Source: JAVBOF01 sp031550915 (GTDB lineage: Bacteria > Bacillota > Clostridia > Christensenellales > MGBC116941). Taken from it: a stretch of DNA of 30,820 nt. Position 1 is the first letter of the stretch; each line of letters opens with the position of its first letter. The position numbers were made by a program, and so were the translations under genes. The notes beneath the pieces were generated by a model. It saw nothing but the letters and a program-made list of their open reading frames with translations. It was not told the DNA's origin and did no database searches. Below, piece by piece: positions 17,414 to 26,112 of the stretch. Location: the NCBI GenBank assembly GCA_031550915.1, contig JAVBOF010000088.1, positions 1-30,820 of the forward strand. Direction: 5' to 3'.

Positions 17414-17614
17414 TTAATCTTCTAATTCCAATTCATCCTCTTTAAAACTTTTTACTAATGTAGGGTCTTCATCCTCCAAGGAAGTAAAATCCACCTCATA
17501 AGCAGCACCGCCATCATAAACATCCATTATTGTTCCAACTATCCCATACTGAAAGCCCTGATCCACATATTTATCTGTTATTAATCGTACTCCATCAAAT
17601 TGTTTAAATTTCAT
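17414..17614 (-). CDS. DUF4926-like small protein, possible immunity partner
   Basis: 66 residues from MKFKQFDGVRL; this ATG follows AAAGGAGGAG, unlike the ATG eight codons upstream. The sequence pattern FDGVRLITDKY..G...G.VGTI.DVYDGGAAYEVDF...SFKEDELE matches my memory of the DUF4926 family: a small beta-barrel-like protein often found beside DUF6883 proteins. It starts 10 bases after the DUF6883-like gene ends, so the two are co-transcribed. It is only distantly similar to the pseudogene next to it, so the cassette once held two different DUF4926-like genes. An immunity or antitoxin role is inference from this pairing. Confidence 0.7.
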   Translation of the reverse strand: MKFKQFDGVRLITDKYVDQGFQYGIVGTIMDVYDGGAAYEVDFTSLEDEDPTLVKSFKEDELELED

Positions 17615-17624
17615 AACTCCTCCT

Positions 17625-18170
17625 TTATTTCCCAGCAAATGGCGTAACGAGGCGTAAAGAGCCGTCCGATTCCACCATCCAGGCTGATTTAATTATCCTA
17701 ATCATTCCCGAGTCATCGGTTAATTCAATATAGATATCAACCCTCTGCCCGTAATCATCCAGCTTGCCTAGTTTATAGCCGTTTTCACGATACTTTTTCA
17801 TGGCTTGCTCGGTATATATCTCTTTCAAAAGTTCAGCATCTGACTTGAAATATCCCCAGCGTTCAAATAATTGCGCTTTGCCTGTTTCATAACCTTTTTC
17901 TCCAAAAAGATATTCCGTAAATTTCCTTTCATCAACTATAAATAAGCTTTTAAGGTTCAAAACCGGTCTAGAAATCGGTACCAGGCGACATCGGCAGTTA
18001 GGATGGCCAGGCCATTCCGGCATATTGCCGAATGTAAAACAACAACCATTTAAAGCTAAACAGTCGAGTGAAGTTCTTTTATCCAAGACAGCTACCCACA
18101 TCACCCATTGGTCACTGCTAAAACCTAGCTCCGACCTCATTTCCTCCTGTATGTGTTTCCAATCTTCCAT
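17625..18170 (-). CDS. DUF6883-like protein with N-terminal HPxCRC motif (cassette A)
   Basis: 181 residues. I start at MEDWKHIQEEM because AGGTGA lies just upstream; an earlier in-frame ATG (18203) has no ribosome binding site. The N-terminal third has DKRTS..C..LNG and then WPGHPNCRCRL, which recalls the cysteine/histidine end of phage Mu-F/SPP1 gp7-type head proteins and some toxin-fusion regions. The C-terminal part (about 85-181) has KFTEYLFGEKGYETGKAQLF, then an ELTDDSG segment and W.VE.DG.LRLVTPF, which I match to DUF6883. Its activity is unproven. A toxin-like role is suggested only by the paired DUF4926-like gene. It is a diverged paralog of 26451-27029, with a nearly identical leader. 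Confidence 0.72.
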   Translation of the reverse strand: MEDWKHIQEEMRSELGFSSDQWVMWVAVLDKRTSLDCLALNGCCFTFGNMPEWPGHPNCRCRLVPISRPVLNLKSLFIVDERKFTEYLFGEKGYETGKAQLFERWGYFKSDAELLKEIYTEQAMKKYRENGYKLGKLDDYGQRVDIYIELTDDSGMIRIIKSAWMVESDGSLRLVTPFAGK

Positions 18171-18264
18171 TGCGTCACCTGCTTCCATGTTTTTAATAAC
18201 CATATCATGAAAGCTATTTCAGTGACTTACCAGCTTCTTTGCGGTACTTTTCAACTTACTTTCA

Positions 18265-18293
18265 ACTTTATTTCAAAATCCTTTCAATGGCAA
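18265..18293 (-). promoter_or_regulatory. Candidate promoter of cassette A
   Basis: Minus strand TTGCCA (18288-18293), 17-base spacer, TAAAGT (18265-18270). Both boxes and the spacer length are kept in the second cassette at 27136-27164. Confidence 0.45.
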
Positions 18294-18406
18294 GGATAAC
18301 TACATTAAATTCTCTCAAACCCCGCCTATTTTACCCTATTTTCACGCAATAGGAGGGAAATTGGAGGGAAATGCCGCTTAAATCAACTGAATGCGCGGCA
18401 AAGCAA

Positions 18407-18437
18407 AAACCGCCTAGACGTACTGTCTAAGCGGTTT
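18407..18437. terminator. Hairpin copy A, terminator-like in both directions
   Basis: AAACCGC-C-TAGAC, loop GTACT, GTCTA-A-GCGGTTT with T-rich tails on both strands (TTTCTTTT on plus, TTTTTGCTTT on minus). It is identical in the stem to 27274-27303, where it follows tRNA-fMet. Here it insulates cassette A from the phosphate operon. Confidence 0.75.
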
Positions 18438-18581
18438 CTTTTAAGGTGCGAATGGCACTATAGGATTTGCTTTACAAAACCCATGAAGATCAGGTTTTTT
18501 GGCAGCCGAGAGCAGTATTTACATCCAAAAAATGATGGCCTGTAAGTTATACCAGCAGGCATTATTCTCTAACAAATCGAC

Positions 18582-18623
18582 TTTACGCAGTTTTTACACG
18601 GCACTGTCTTTTGTCTATATATT
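18582..18623 (+). promoter_or_regulatory. pst operon promoter with Pho-box-like direct repeat
   Basis: TTTACG (18582-18587) and TTTACA (18593-18598) are direct repeats 11 bases apart, the spacing used by PhoB/PhoP dimers; a looser CTAACA lies at 18569. The second repeat also fits as a -35 box, with TATATA 17 bases downstream (18616-18621). Transcription would start near 18628. The layout fits phosphate-starvation activation by the regulator encoded in the same operon. Confidence 0.6.
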
Positions 18624-18668
18624 CCTCCTGTATCTTTGGTATGTAATGATAAATGGAGGAATGAATTT

Positions 18669-19580
18669 ATGAAAAAAGCAATCAGTATATTTCTCACAGT
18701 ATTGTGCGTTTGTTCGTTTGCAGGATGTTCAAACGCAGGCTCAAGCGCATCGGCAGGCAGCTCCACAGGCACGGTTAACAACGCGTCCAACTTCGACACA
18801 AACAAAGATATCAGCGTTGTATCCCGCGAGGATGGCTCCGGTACGCGCGGTGCGTTCATTGAATTATTCGACTTAGAACAAAAGAACGAAGACGGAACTA
18901 AGAAAGACCTGACAACAAAAGAAGCCGTCATTGCTAAGCAAACGGATGTAATGATGGCCAATATCGCCGGGAACAAATTCGCTATAGGCTATATATCGCT
19001 TGGCTCACTCAACGAAACGGTCAAAGCGGTTCAAATCGATGGCGTTACGGCTTCGGCGGAAAACGTTAAAAACGGAACATATTCCATTGTCCGTCCGTTC
19101 AATATCGTGACAAAGGGCGACGCCTCTGGGCTTGCAAAAGACTTTATAGACTACATTCTATCGGCGGATGGACAGGAAGTCGTTGGAAAAAGCTATATTA
19201 AAATAGCGGACAGTGCCACGGCATACGCTGGAAGCAAACCCTCCGGCAAAATCATGGTGGCGGGTTCATCTTCGGTTACCCCTGTTATGGAAAAGCTGAA
19301 GGAAGCGTATCTGGTAGTAAATCCAAACGCTGCAATAGAAATCCAGCAAACGGATTCATCCGCGGGAATTAAGTCGGCGATAGACGGTTCATGCGATATT
19401 GGCATGGCCAGCCGCGAACTGAAGGACAGCGAAAAGGCTGAGCTAAAAAGCATTCAGATAGCCCTTGACGGCATAGCGGTGATCGCAAATAAAGAAAATA
19501 CGGTAACTAGCTTGACGAAAGATCAGGTAAAAGCCATATTCACCGGCGAAATGCTTAAATGGAGCGAAACAATTAAATGA
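18669..19580 (+). CDS. pstS: Phosphate-binding lipoprotein PstS, sequence order circularly permuted
   Basis: 303 residues from the ATG after GGAGG; the frame extends 11 codons upstream without support. The signal peptide ends at lipobox FAGC (cysteine near residue 19). The mature part begins with ISVVSREDGSGTRGAF, which in ordinary PstS lies in the middle. The usual N-terminal motif (KIMVAGSSSVTPVMEKLKEAY, here from about residue 194) comes second, and the protein ends at AIFTGEMLKWSE, where ordinary PstS would continue into the first part. Phosphate-binding motifs (AGSSSVTP, TDSSAG, DGSGTR) are all present. It binds extracellular phosphate and passes it to PstC/PstA. The stop overlaps pstC by ATGA. 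Confidence 0.93.
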   Translation: MKKAISIFLTVLCVCSFAGCSNAGSSASAGSSTGTVNNASNFDTNKDISVVSREDGSGTRGAFIELFDLEQKNEDGTKKDLTTKEAVIAKQTDVMMANIAGNKFAIGYISLGSLNETVKAVQIDGVTASAENVKNGTYSIVRPFNIVTKGDASGLAKDFIDYILSADGQEVVGKSYIKIADSATAYAGSKPSGKIMVAGSSSVTPVMEKLKEAYLVVNPNAAIEIQQTDSSAGIKSAIDGSCDIGMASRELKDSEKAELKSIQIALDGIAVIANKENTVTSLTKDQVKAIFTGEMLKWSETIK

Positions 19581-20413
19581 GCAAGCTCAAAGAGAAAGCG
19601 ATGAGCGCCGTGTTTTTGACAGCGGCGCTTGTCTCAATACTAGCCGTAGCACTGATATGCCTTTTCCTGCTGGCAAACGGTATTCCGGCTATGGGAAAGA
19701 TCGGCGTGTTTGATTTTCTCCTGGGTAAGGAGTGGTCGCCGTCCGATGTTCCGCCGTTGTTCGGCATTTTCCCCATGATACTGGGCAGCTTGTATGTGAC
19801 GGCGGGCGCGATAATAATTGGTGTTCCGATTGGGATATTGACCGCAGTATTTATGGCGAAAGCTTGCCCGAAAAAGCTATATATGGCGGTAAAGCCCGGG
19901 GTAGATTTGCTTGCAGGTATACCCTCTGTGGTATACGGCTTTTTCGGAATGGCGGCGATCGTCCCCTTGGCGGGAAACGCCATACTTTCAGCCTGCATAT
20001 TGCTTGGGATCATGATACTGCCGACAATCATCGGCATTGCGGAAAGCGCGCTACGCGCCGTGCCCGAAAGCTATTATGAAGGCGCTGTGGCACTGGGCGC
20101 CGGTCATTACCGCTGCATCTTTAGGGTGATTCTCCCCGCCGCAAAATCGGGAATAATGGCTTCGGTCGTGCTGGGTATCGGACGCGCCATCGGCGAAACC
20201 ATGGCAGTCATTATGGTTGCGGGCAATCAGGCGCGGATGCCGATTTCCCTGTTCAAGGGGGGGCGCACATTGACTGCCAATATCGTCATCGAGATGAGCT
20301 ATGCAGCGGACCTGCATTATGAAGCCCTCATTGCGACCGGCGTTGTCCTGTTTGTATTCATCCTCATTATCAACCTCAGCTTTTCAGCTTTGAAAAGGAG
20401 GGCGAATGGATGA
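19577..20413 (+). CDS. pstC: Phosphate ABC transporter permease PstC
   Basis: 278 residues with about six membrane helices and the binding-protein-dependent permease core. The coupling (EAA) loop reads ESYYEGAVALGAGHYRCIFRV. It is shorter at the N-terminus than Escherichia coli PstC but typical of Bacillota. PstC pairs with PstA to form the membrane channel. The start overlaps the pstS stop by four bases (ATGA), implying translational coupling. Confidence 0.95.
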   Translation: MSKLKEKAMSAVFLTAALVSILAVALICLFLLANGIPAMGKIGVFDFLLGKEWSPSDVPPLFGIFPMILGSLYVTAGAIIIGVPIGILTAVFMAKACPKKLYMAVKPGVDLLAGIPSVVYGFFGMAAIVPLAGNAILSACILLGIMILPTIIGIAESALRAVPESYYEGAVALGAGHYRCIFRVILPAAKSGIMASVVLGIGRAIGETMAVIMVAGNQARMPISLFKGGRTLTANIVIEMSYAADLHYEALIATGVVLFVFILIINLSFSALKRRANG

Positions 20414-21240
20414 CAACGAATAAAAAGCTTAGTGAAATAGTTTTGAAAATTGCTGTCTGGACAGCAGCGGCATTAACCGTTGCTATACTGGCCTATATCG
20501 TTGTTTTTATATTGATCAAGGGCATACCATATATCAAACCTTCGCTTTTTTCATTCAATTACAATAGCGAAAACGTGTCGCTTATGCCCGCACTCATTTC
20601 CACAGTGATTATGACTCTAATGTCGCTGGTTTTAGCCGTTCCGCTTGGATTGTTCGCGGCGATTTACCTGATTGAGTATGCTCGGCGCGGAAATAAAGTG
20701 GTATCCCTCATCCGTATGACAACGGAAACGCTTTCGGGAATACCGTCAATCGTATACGGATTGTTCGGCAGCCTGTTTTTCTGCGTCTTTCTCCATTGGG
20801 GGTTTTCGATACTGTCCGGCGCTTTTACGCTTTCGATTATGATATTGCCGCTCGTCATGCGCTCGAGCGAGGAAGCGCTCAAAGCAACTCCCGACAGCTA
20901 CCGTGAGGGCTCGTTTGGTCTTGGCGCAGGCAAGCTAAGAACTGTTTTTAAGATCATATTGCCGTCCGCTATGCCGGGAATCTTAGCCGGGGTTATCCTC
21001 GCTATCGGGCGTATTGTCGGTGAGACTGCCGCGCTAATTTACACGGCGGGCACGGTTGCACAAATACCATTAAGCCCGATGCAAAGTGCGCGGACGTTAT
21101 CCGTGCATATGTACGCGCTTTCAGGCGAGGGACTGCATGTAAACGAAGGCTATGCCACTGCGGTGGTTCTGCTTGTTGTAGTCATTCTAATCAATACGGC
21201 CTCGGCGCATATTGCTAAAAGGATTGGAGGAAAAGCATGA
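20410..21240 (+). CDS. pstA: Phosphate ABC transporter permease PstA
   Basis: 276 residues with about six membrane helices, TETLSGIPSIVYGLFG near residue 105 and an EAA loop PDSYREGSFGLGAGKLRTVF. It forms the heterodimeric phosphate channel with PstC. It overlaps the pstC stop and the pstB start by four bases each (ATGA). Confidence 0.95.
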   Translation: MTTNKKLSEIVLKIAVWTAAALTVAILAYIVVFILIKGIPYIKPSLFSFNYNSENVSLMPALISTVIMTLMSLVLAVPLGLFAAIYLIEYARRGNKVVSLIRMTTETLSGIPSIVYGLFGSLFFCVFLHWGFSILSGAFTLSIMILPLVMRSSEEALKATPDSYREGSFGLGAGKLRTVFKIILPSAMPGILAGVILAIGRIVGETAALIYTAGTVAQIPLSPMQSARTLSVHMYALSGEGLHVNEGYATAVVLLVVVILINTASAHIAKRIGGKA

Positions 21241-21986
21241 ATTGCTTTGACATAAAGAAATTGGATTTGTTCTATGGTGATTTTCAGGCCTTGAAAAACA
21301 TCGATATGATAATTGAGCGGGGGAATATAACTGCATTCATTGGTCCGTCCGGCTGCGGAAAATCCACGCTGATAAAAACGCTTAATCGCATGAACGATTT
21401 GGTGGAGGGCTGTAGTATAACCGGCGAAGTGAAGCTTTTCAATGAGGATATTTACGGGCACATGGACGTCAATCTGCTCAGAAAGCGGGTGGGAATGGTG
21501 TTTCAAAAACCCAATCCATTCCCCATGAGCGTGTATGACAATATCGCGTTTGGGCCGAGGACGCACGGAATCAAAACAAGATTTGAACTCGATAATATCG
21601 TTGAGGAATCACTCAAAGACGCGGCAATTTGGGATGAAGTCAAAGACAGGCTTAAGAAGCCCGCACTTGGGTTTTCCGGAGGCCAGCAGCAAAGGCTTTG
21701 CATCGCAAGGGCTTTGGCCGTTTCGCCGGAGGTCCTGCTGATGGACGAACCGACCAGCGCGCTTGACCCGATATCAACAGGAAAGATCGAGGAGCTTTTG
21801 CTGACGCTGCGCGAAAAATACAGTATAATTATCGTGACGCACAATATGCAGCAAGCAACCCGTATAAGCGATAAGACGGCGTTTTTCCTGCTGGGCGAAG
21901 TAATTGAGTATTGCAAGACGGAAAAAATGTTTTCAATGCCGAAGGATAAACGAACAGAGGATTATATTACGGGGAGGTTTGGATAA
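21237..21986 (+). CDS. pstB: Phosphate ABC transporter ATPase PstB
   Basis: 249 residues. Walker A GPSGCGKST (about 36-44), Q-loop VFQKPNPFPMSVYDNIAFG, signature FSGGQQQR (leucine replaced by phenylalanine), Walker B VLLMDEPTSALD and switch histidine in THNMQQA. The KPNPFP loop after the Q-loop is characteristic of PstB. It powers phosphate import through PstC/PstA. Confidence 0.97.
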   Translation: MNCFDIKKLDLFYGDFQALKNIDMIIERGNITAFIGPSGCGKSTLIKTLNRMNDLVEGCSITGEVKLFNEDIYGHMDVNLLRKRVGMVFQKPNPFPMSVYDNIAFGPRTHGIKTRFELDNIVEESLKDAAIWDEVKDRLKKPALGFSGGQQQRLCIARALAVSPEVLLMDEPTSALDPISTGKIEELLLTLREKYSIIIVTHNMQQATRISDKTAFFLLGEVIEYCKTEKMFSMPKDKRTEDYITGRFG

Positions 21987-22642
21987 TGCGTAGCCGTTTT
22001 GATGAACAGCTTATGGAACTTAATAACAATTTGATTGAAATGGGCGCATTGATTGAACGCGCCATATCGAGGGCTACTGTCGCCCTTTTGAATCAGGATG
22101 CCGAAACCGCCATGAGGATCATCGAGGGCGATCCGGAAATCGACGATAAGGAGAAAGAGATCGAAAGCCTTTGTTTAAAGCTGCTTTTGAATCAGCAGCC
22201 GGTAGCTAAGGATTTGAGATTGATATCCACTGCGTTAAAAATGATTACGGACATGGAGCGCATCGGTGACCAGGCCGCCGATATTTCCGAGCTATGCGTA
22301 TATCTTTCTGGGCTGGCATATATTAAACAACTTGAGCATATCCCGCAAATGGCGGAAGCTATCATTAAAATGGTTAAAGATGCCATCGACGCCTTTGTAA
22401 AAAAGGATCTGGCATTAGCCGAATCGGTTATTGACTATGATGATGTCGTGGATGATTTGTATGTGGCTGTCAAAAATGATTTGATCGGACTTGTTCATGA
22501 CGATGTAAAGAACGGAGAGCAAGCTTTTGACCTGCTTCAAATAGCGAAATACTATGAGCGTATAGGCGACCATGCGGTAAATATCGCTGAATGGGTCATC
22601 TTTTCTATAACGGGAAAGCACAAAAATAAACAGGTTTTGTAG
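21986..22642 (+). CDS. phoU: Phosphate signalling protein PhoU
   Basis: 218 residues, two three-helix PhoU repeats. Hallmark segments are IEGDPEIDDKEKEIE, the ITDMERIGDQAADI region in repeat 1 and YYERIGDHAVNIAEW in repeat 2, carrying the acidic metal-binding residues. PhoU links the Pst transporter to the PhoR kinase and restrains phosphate uptake. The start overlaps the pstB stop by one base (TAATG). Confidence 0.95.
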   Translation: MRSRFDEQLMELNNNLIEMGALIERAISRATVALLNQDAETAMRIIEGDPEIDDKEKEIESLCLKLLLNQQPVAKDLRLISTALKMITDMERIGDQAADISELCVYLSGLAYIKQLEHIPQMAEAIIKMVKDAIDAFVKKDLALAESVIDYDDVVDDLYVAVKNDLIGLVHDDVKNGEQAFDLLQIAKYYERIGDHAVNIAEWVIFSITGKHKNKQVL

Positions 22643-22653
22643 GAGGTGCTGGT

Positions 22654-23331
22654 TTGAAAAAAATCTATATTGTTGAGGATGACGATAATATTCGGAATAT
22701 GGTGGAATATGCGCTTAGTTCATCCGGATTTGAAGCGTTTGGGTTTTCATCCGGCGAACCTTTTTGGACGATGTTTTCAAACGCCTTGCCTTCTTTGATC
22801 ATACTTGATATCATGCTTCCCGGCGAGGACGGCATTGCAATACTGAAAAAACTTAGAAACTCGGATAAATCCAGAAAAATCCCTGTAATCATGCTGACCG
22901 CGAAAGGAGCGGAATTTGACCGTATAAAGGGTTTGGATATGGGAGCGGATGATTATGTACCAAAACCGTTTTCCGTTTTGGAGCTTATCTCGCGCATACG
23001 CGCCGTTTTGCGTCGTTGTGATGGCTGTGAAGAAAAATTGGAAGAATTTAAATCCGGCCCAATTATTTTAAACATTGATAAACGCAGTGTTTTTGCAAAC
23101 GAGCAAGAAATAATCCTTACTTTTAAAGAATTCGAACTGCTTTATTGCCTTATGCTAAACGAAGGCATCGTCATGTCGCGGGATAAACTTTTGGAGCATG
23201 TTTGGGGCTTTGACTACACTGGCGAAAGCCGCACGGTGGATATGCATATAAAATCACTTAGACAAAAGCTTGGAGCGGGCGGAGAAAATATAATTACCGT
23301 ACGCAATGTCGGTTATAAAATTGGGGGTTAG
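22654..23331 (+). CDS. phoP: Pho regulon response regulator (OmpR/PhoB family)
   Basis: 225 residues starting at TTG, supported by AGGAGGTG a few bases upstream. The receiver has acidic pocket EDDD (8-11), phosphoacceptor Asp52 (LIILDIMLPGEDG), Thr82 and Lys104. The C-terminal winged helix runs from about 130 to 225 (FKEFELLYCLML, SRTVDMHIKSLRQKLG). Position after phoU and before the kinase gene identifies it as the phosphate regulator, called PhoP in Bacillus and PhoB elsewhere. It probably binds the repeat at 18582-18598. Confidence 0.93.
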   Translation: MKKIYIVEDDDNIRNMVEYALSSSGFEAFGFSSGEPFWTMFSNALPSLIILDIMLPGEDGIAILKKLRNSDKSRKIPVIMLTAKGAEFDRIKGLDMGADDYVPKPFSVLELISRIRAVLRRCDGCEEKLEEFKSGPIILNIDKRSVFANEQEIILTFKEFELLYCLMLNEGIVMSRDKLLEHVWGFDYTGESRTVDMHIKSLRQKLGAGGENIITVRNVGYKIGG

Positions 23332-23334
23332 CAA

Positions 23335-24969
23335 ATGAGAAAACGTATTTTAAGCAATATGCTGATCCTTGTAATCGTAAGCGTCCTTGTTTCCGCAACG
23401 GCCATGTGCATTGTCTTTTACAACCAGCTTGCCTCAACCGTTGAAAACGAAGTGCGAGGACGCGCTGCACTGCTAAAAGATTCCATAGGGGAAGGCCTTC
23501 CATACACGTTATCGATTTCAGACATGCGCTTAACTTTGATTAACACAGACGGTTACGTCAAATATGACGATGACGAAAATGCCGCTTTGCTGCCAAACCA
23601 TTCTGACCGTGAAGAAGTTAAAGAAGCGTTAAAAACGGGAACAGGCGAAAGCAAGCGGTTTTCCGATACACTTGGGCAGGAAACTTACTATTATGCTTTA
23701 AAGCTTTCTGACGGATCGGTTTTGCGTGTCGCAAAGACGATGAACAGCATTTTGGGCATCTTTGGCGGTGCTTTACCGGTTGTTATTGGAGTAGTGATAT
23801 TGATTTGCCTTGCTTCCTATTTATTGGCTGGGAGCCTGACAAAAAGGATAGTTGAGCCAATAAATAATGTTGATTTTTCCAATAAACTAATCGCGCCATA
23901 TGATGAGCTTTCTCCGTTTATTAAAACCATTGCGGATCAACGCGGTGAGATTATACGTCATATGGAATCGCTACGGGAGCGGTCAGACACCATCGAAGCA
24001 ATTTTGGCAAGCATGAGCGAGGGCGTTCTTTTGCTCAACCGTCATGGGAAAGTCATTTCCGCTAACAAAAGTGTGGTGGAATTCTTCGGGCTGAGTGAAT
24101 CAGTAAACGGTAGAAATATCCGTGAGCTTTACCGGGATATCGAGTTTTATGACGAAGTACGCAATGCCCTATCCGGCAGCCGCGGAGAACTGAGTATTGA
24201 ACACGAGGGCAAGACATACAGAATCTATTTCAATCCTGTTTCCGATATTGGGGCGATCATTCTTTTTATGGATATAACTGAAAAAGCAAAGGCAGAAGTC
24301 TTGCGCCGCGAATTTTCCGCTAATGTTTCACATGAACTGAAGACGCCGCTTACTACTATTTACGGCAATGCCGAAATGTTGTCGGGCGGCATGGTTAGGG
24401 AGGAAGATAAAGCGGAGTTCTACAGCAAAATAAAAAATGAATCTGAGCGACTGATGGCGCTTATTGAAGATATAATACTGATTTCCAAGCTGGACGAAGG
24501 AACGGAACATGCAGCGGATGAAGATGTAGAGCTTTCGAAAGTGGCGAAAGAAGCAACCGAAGCGCTTGCCGGTAAGTTCGCGGAGAATAATATTTCTGTT
24601 GAAATCATTTCCGCCGAGAGCGTTGCCCTAAAGGCTAATCACTTACAGATATATGAACTTTTTTACAATCTGGTAGATAACGCCATCAAATATAACAAGC
24701 CCGACGGTAATGTTGAAATCCATATATCAAAAAAAGACAGGAAGATTGAAATATTGGTTGCCGATACCGGAATCGGCATCCCAAAAGAAGCACAAAGCCG
24801 CGTATTCGAGCGGTTTTATCGCGTGGACAAATCCCGCTACAAGCAGACGGGCGGTACAGGGCTTGGCTTGGCCATTGTAAAGCATATCGCTATGGCGTAC
24901 GGCGGAGAGGTTTCACTAGAAAGCAAACACGGAGGTGGAACAAAAATTAAGGTATGCCTGCCTTGTTAG
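23335..24969 (+). CDS. phoR: Pho regulon sensor histidine kinase
   Basis: 544 residues. Helix 1 (about 9-28), a roughly 110-residue extracytoplasmic region, helix 2 (about 141-165), a PAS domain (about 215-315), then the HisKA dimerisation domain with His333 in FSANVSHELKTPLTT. The HATPase has N-box NLVDNAIKYN, G1 DTGIGI, F-box ERFYRVDKSR and G2 GGTGLGL. The two helices and PAS match Bacillus-type PhoR rather than the short Escherichia coli form. It starts three bases after the regulator stop and ends the operon. Confidence 0.93.
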   Translation: MRKRILSNMLILVIVSVLVSATAMCIVFYNQLASTVENEVRGRAALLKDSIGEGLPYTLSISDMRLTLINTDGYVKYDDDENAALLPNHSDREEVKEALKTGTGESKRFSDTLGQETYYYALKLSDGSVLRVAKTMNSILGIFGGALPVVIGVVILICLASYLLAGSLTKRIVEPINNVDFSNKLIAPYDELSPFIKTIADQRGEIIRHMESLRERSDTIEAILASMSEGVLLLNRHGKVISANKSVVEFFGLSESVNGRNIRELYRDIEFYDEVRNALSGSRGELSIEHEGKTYRIYFNPVSDIGAIILFMDITEKAKAEVLRREFSANVSHELKTPLTTIYGNAEMLSGGMVREEDKAEFYSKIKNESERLMALIEDIILISKLDEGTEHAADEDVELSKVAKEATEALAGKFAENNISVEIISAESVALKANHLQIYELFYNLVDNAIKYNKPDGNVEIHISKKDRKIEILVADTGIGIPKEAQSRVFERFYRVDKSRYKQTGGTGLGLAIVKHIAMAYGGEVSLESKHGGGTKIKVCLPC

Positions 24970-25031
24970 ATTCACCAGTGTGACGCTTGATCAAATATTT
25001 CGAAATCATGTAAGAATTTTTTTGTTGGGCG

Positions 25032-25058
25032 GCAATTCAATATTGTTGCTCTTTTTTT
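25032..25058 (+). terminator. Probable terminator of the pst-pho operon
   Basis: GCAAT (25032-25036) pairs with GTTGC (25045-25049) around loop TCAATATT, followed by TC and seven T. The stem is short, so strength is uncertain. Confidence 0.5.
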
Positions 25059-25081
25059 AATCAGTTGATCTGCCTACTATA

Positions 25082-25333
25082 TTAAAAACAACTTTTTTCG
25101 AGATATGAATTAAAGAGCATCTGCGCTGTCCTACCAAGCACTGCATTTATATAGACAAATTCTCTATGTAAGGGAGTTCCCTTAAACTCCATATTGAAAA
25201 ACTTCGAGTATCTGTCCAATTTTACTTCCTCTGAGCTATCCAAGATATCCAGGATTGACAATAGCTGTGCTACTATCTTGGCCTGCTGAAATCCTACGTC
25301 AGAACCAGCGTCTTCTTCCGTCAGTCGAAGCAT
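25082..25333 (-). CDS. Small hypothetical protein
   Basis: 83 residues, preceded by AAAGGAGG at good spacing, which supports a real gene. The sequence begins MLRLTEEDAGSDVGFQQAKI and is mostly helical, without a signal peptide, membrane segment or motif that I recognise. It lies 108 bases downstream of the membrane protein gene at 25441 on the same strand and may be read from the same transcript. It belongs to the accessory island between phoR and tRNA-fMet. Confidence 0.6.
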   Translation of the reverse strand: MLRLTEEDAGSDVGFQQAKIVAQLLSILDILDSSEEVKLDRYSKFFNMEFKGTPLHREFVYINAVLGRTAQMLFNSYLEKSCF

Positions 25334-25440
25334 CTGTGTAGCCTCCTTTCAATATTATCTATACCGCTTTGTAGGGCAGTACAGTATTGAAGAAGGTGTT
25401 TGGGATAGTTGAGTTACTGATGCTTTGTAAGTTTAGTAGT

Positions 25441-26085
25441 TTAACGAGTATACTTTATATTGTTATTTAGCTCACCTAAACTGCTCGAAATTTCTCTAAG
25501 TATAAGATTGGCTTCGTCTGTATCATTTGTGTAATTATTAAGTATTTCAAGATCAATAGATATAGCACTAAGAGATTTTTTCTTTCCTTTGTAAGTAAAC
25601 ATTGCAGCAACTTGAATCGGTGAAATTTTAATAAATTCTTTGATTAATCTTGTATCAAATAATCCAATGCAAAAATTCAGCTCTTGCTTTGGTAAAACCG
25701 AAAAATTTTTTGTCTTCAAAAATAGTAAGTTGTTTTTAAATGAATCGAACAATGGTGTTTTTTCCTCTTTATCTATTATTTCAATCAAGTCATTAATCTT
25801 ATTAATAATAACCTGCGTATTTTCCGCTGTACCTCGCCCTTCATTTCTTATCGAGAAACTCAAAAAATCCCCATTTCTTTTAAAGGCATAAATAATATAT
25901 GGAGAAAATTCTTCTTCCAATTGTTGCTTATACAATTCGATTTGCTGCTTAGCTAAATTATTTGTTCTGCGATTAGAACACAAAATAAGAATTGTCGTTA
26001 TGGCATAAGCAAGTGTTAACACAACCATACAAAAACCTTGATTGTTGTTCAACCAATCTATCAAACACAAATCACACACATCCAA
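25441..26085 (-). CDS. Hypothetical membrane-anchored protein of the accessory island
   Basis: 214 residues. One hydrophobic helix near the start (about 17-36, VVLTLAYAITTILIL), then a short coiled-coil-like stretch (NLAKQQIELYKQQLEEEF) and a long soluble domain with SFSIRNEGRGTAENTQVII, which resembles a small beta-sandwich. The family is not recognised. The gene is visibly richer in A/T than its neighbours, a sign of separate origin. The ribosome binding site is weak (TTGGATG); an alternative start lies 19 codons in. Just upstream is a partial copy of the cassette leader found before both DUF6883-like genes. Confidence 0.65.
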   Translation of the reverse strand: MDVCDLCLIDWLNNNQGFCMVVLTLAYAITTILILCSNRRTNNLAKQQIELYKQQLEEEFSPYIIYAFKRNGDFLSFSIRNEGRGTAENTQVIINKINDLIEIIDKEEKTPLFDSFKNNLLFLKTKNFSVLPKQELNFCIGLFDTRLIKEFIKISPIQVAAMFTYKGKKKSLSAISIDLEILNNYTNDTDEANLILREISSSLGELNNNIKYTR

Positions 26086-26112
26086 TACTTAAAAACTATA
26101 TCTGTTATATTC

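Larger units (their letters stand above)
18168..18437 (-). repeat. Shared cassette leader, copy A
   Basis: About 270 bases closely match 27027-27303. Shared parts are the region around the start codon, a TTGCCA/TAAAGT promoter, 11-base GTTGAAAG repeats, a GGAGGGAAAT direct repeat (near 18351-18372) and a hairpin at the far end. Cassette A lacks the tRNA gene that follows copy B. The matching ends inside the first codons of the two DUF6883-like genes. Confidence 0.85.

Noticed and set aside
18440..18480. tRNA-like remnant next to hairpin copy A
   Set aside because: A few bases (GGTGCGAATGG, GGATTTG) recall a tRNA 3' end, but no acceptor or T stem can be folded.
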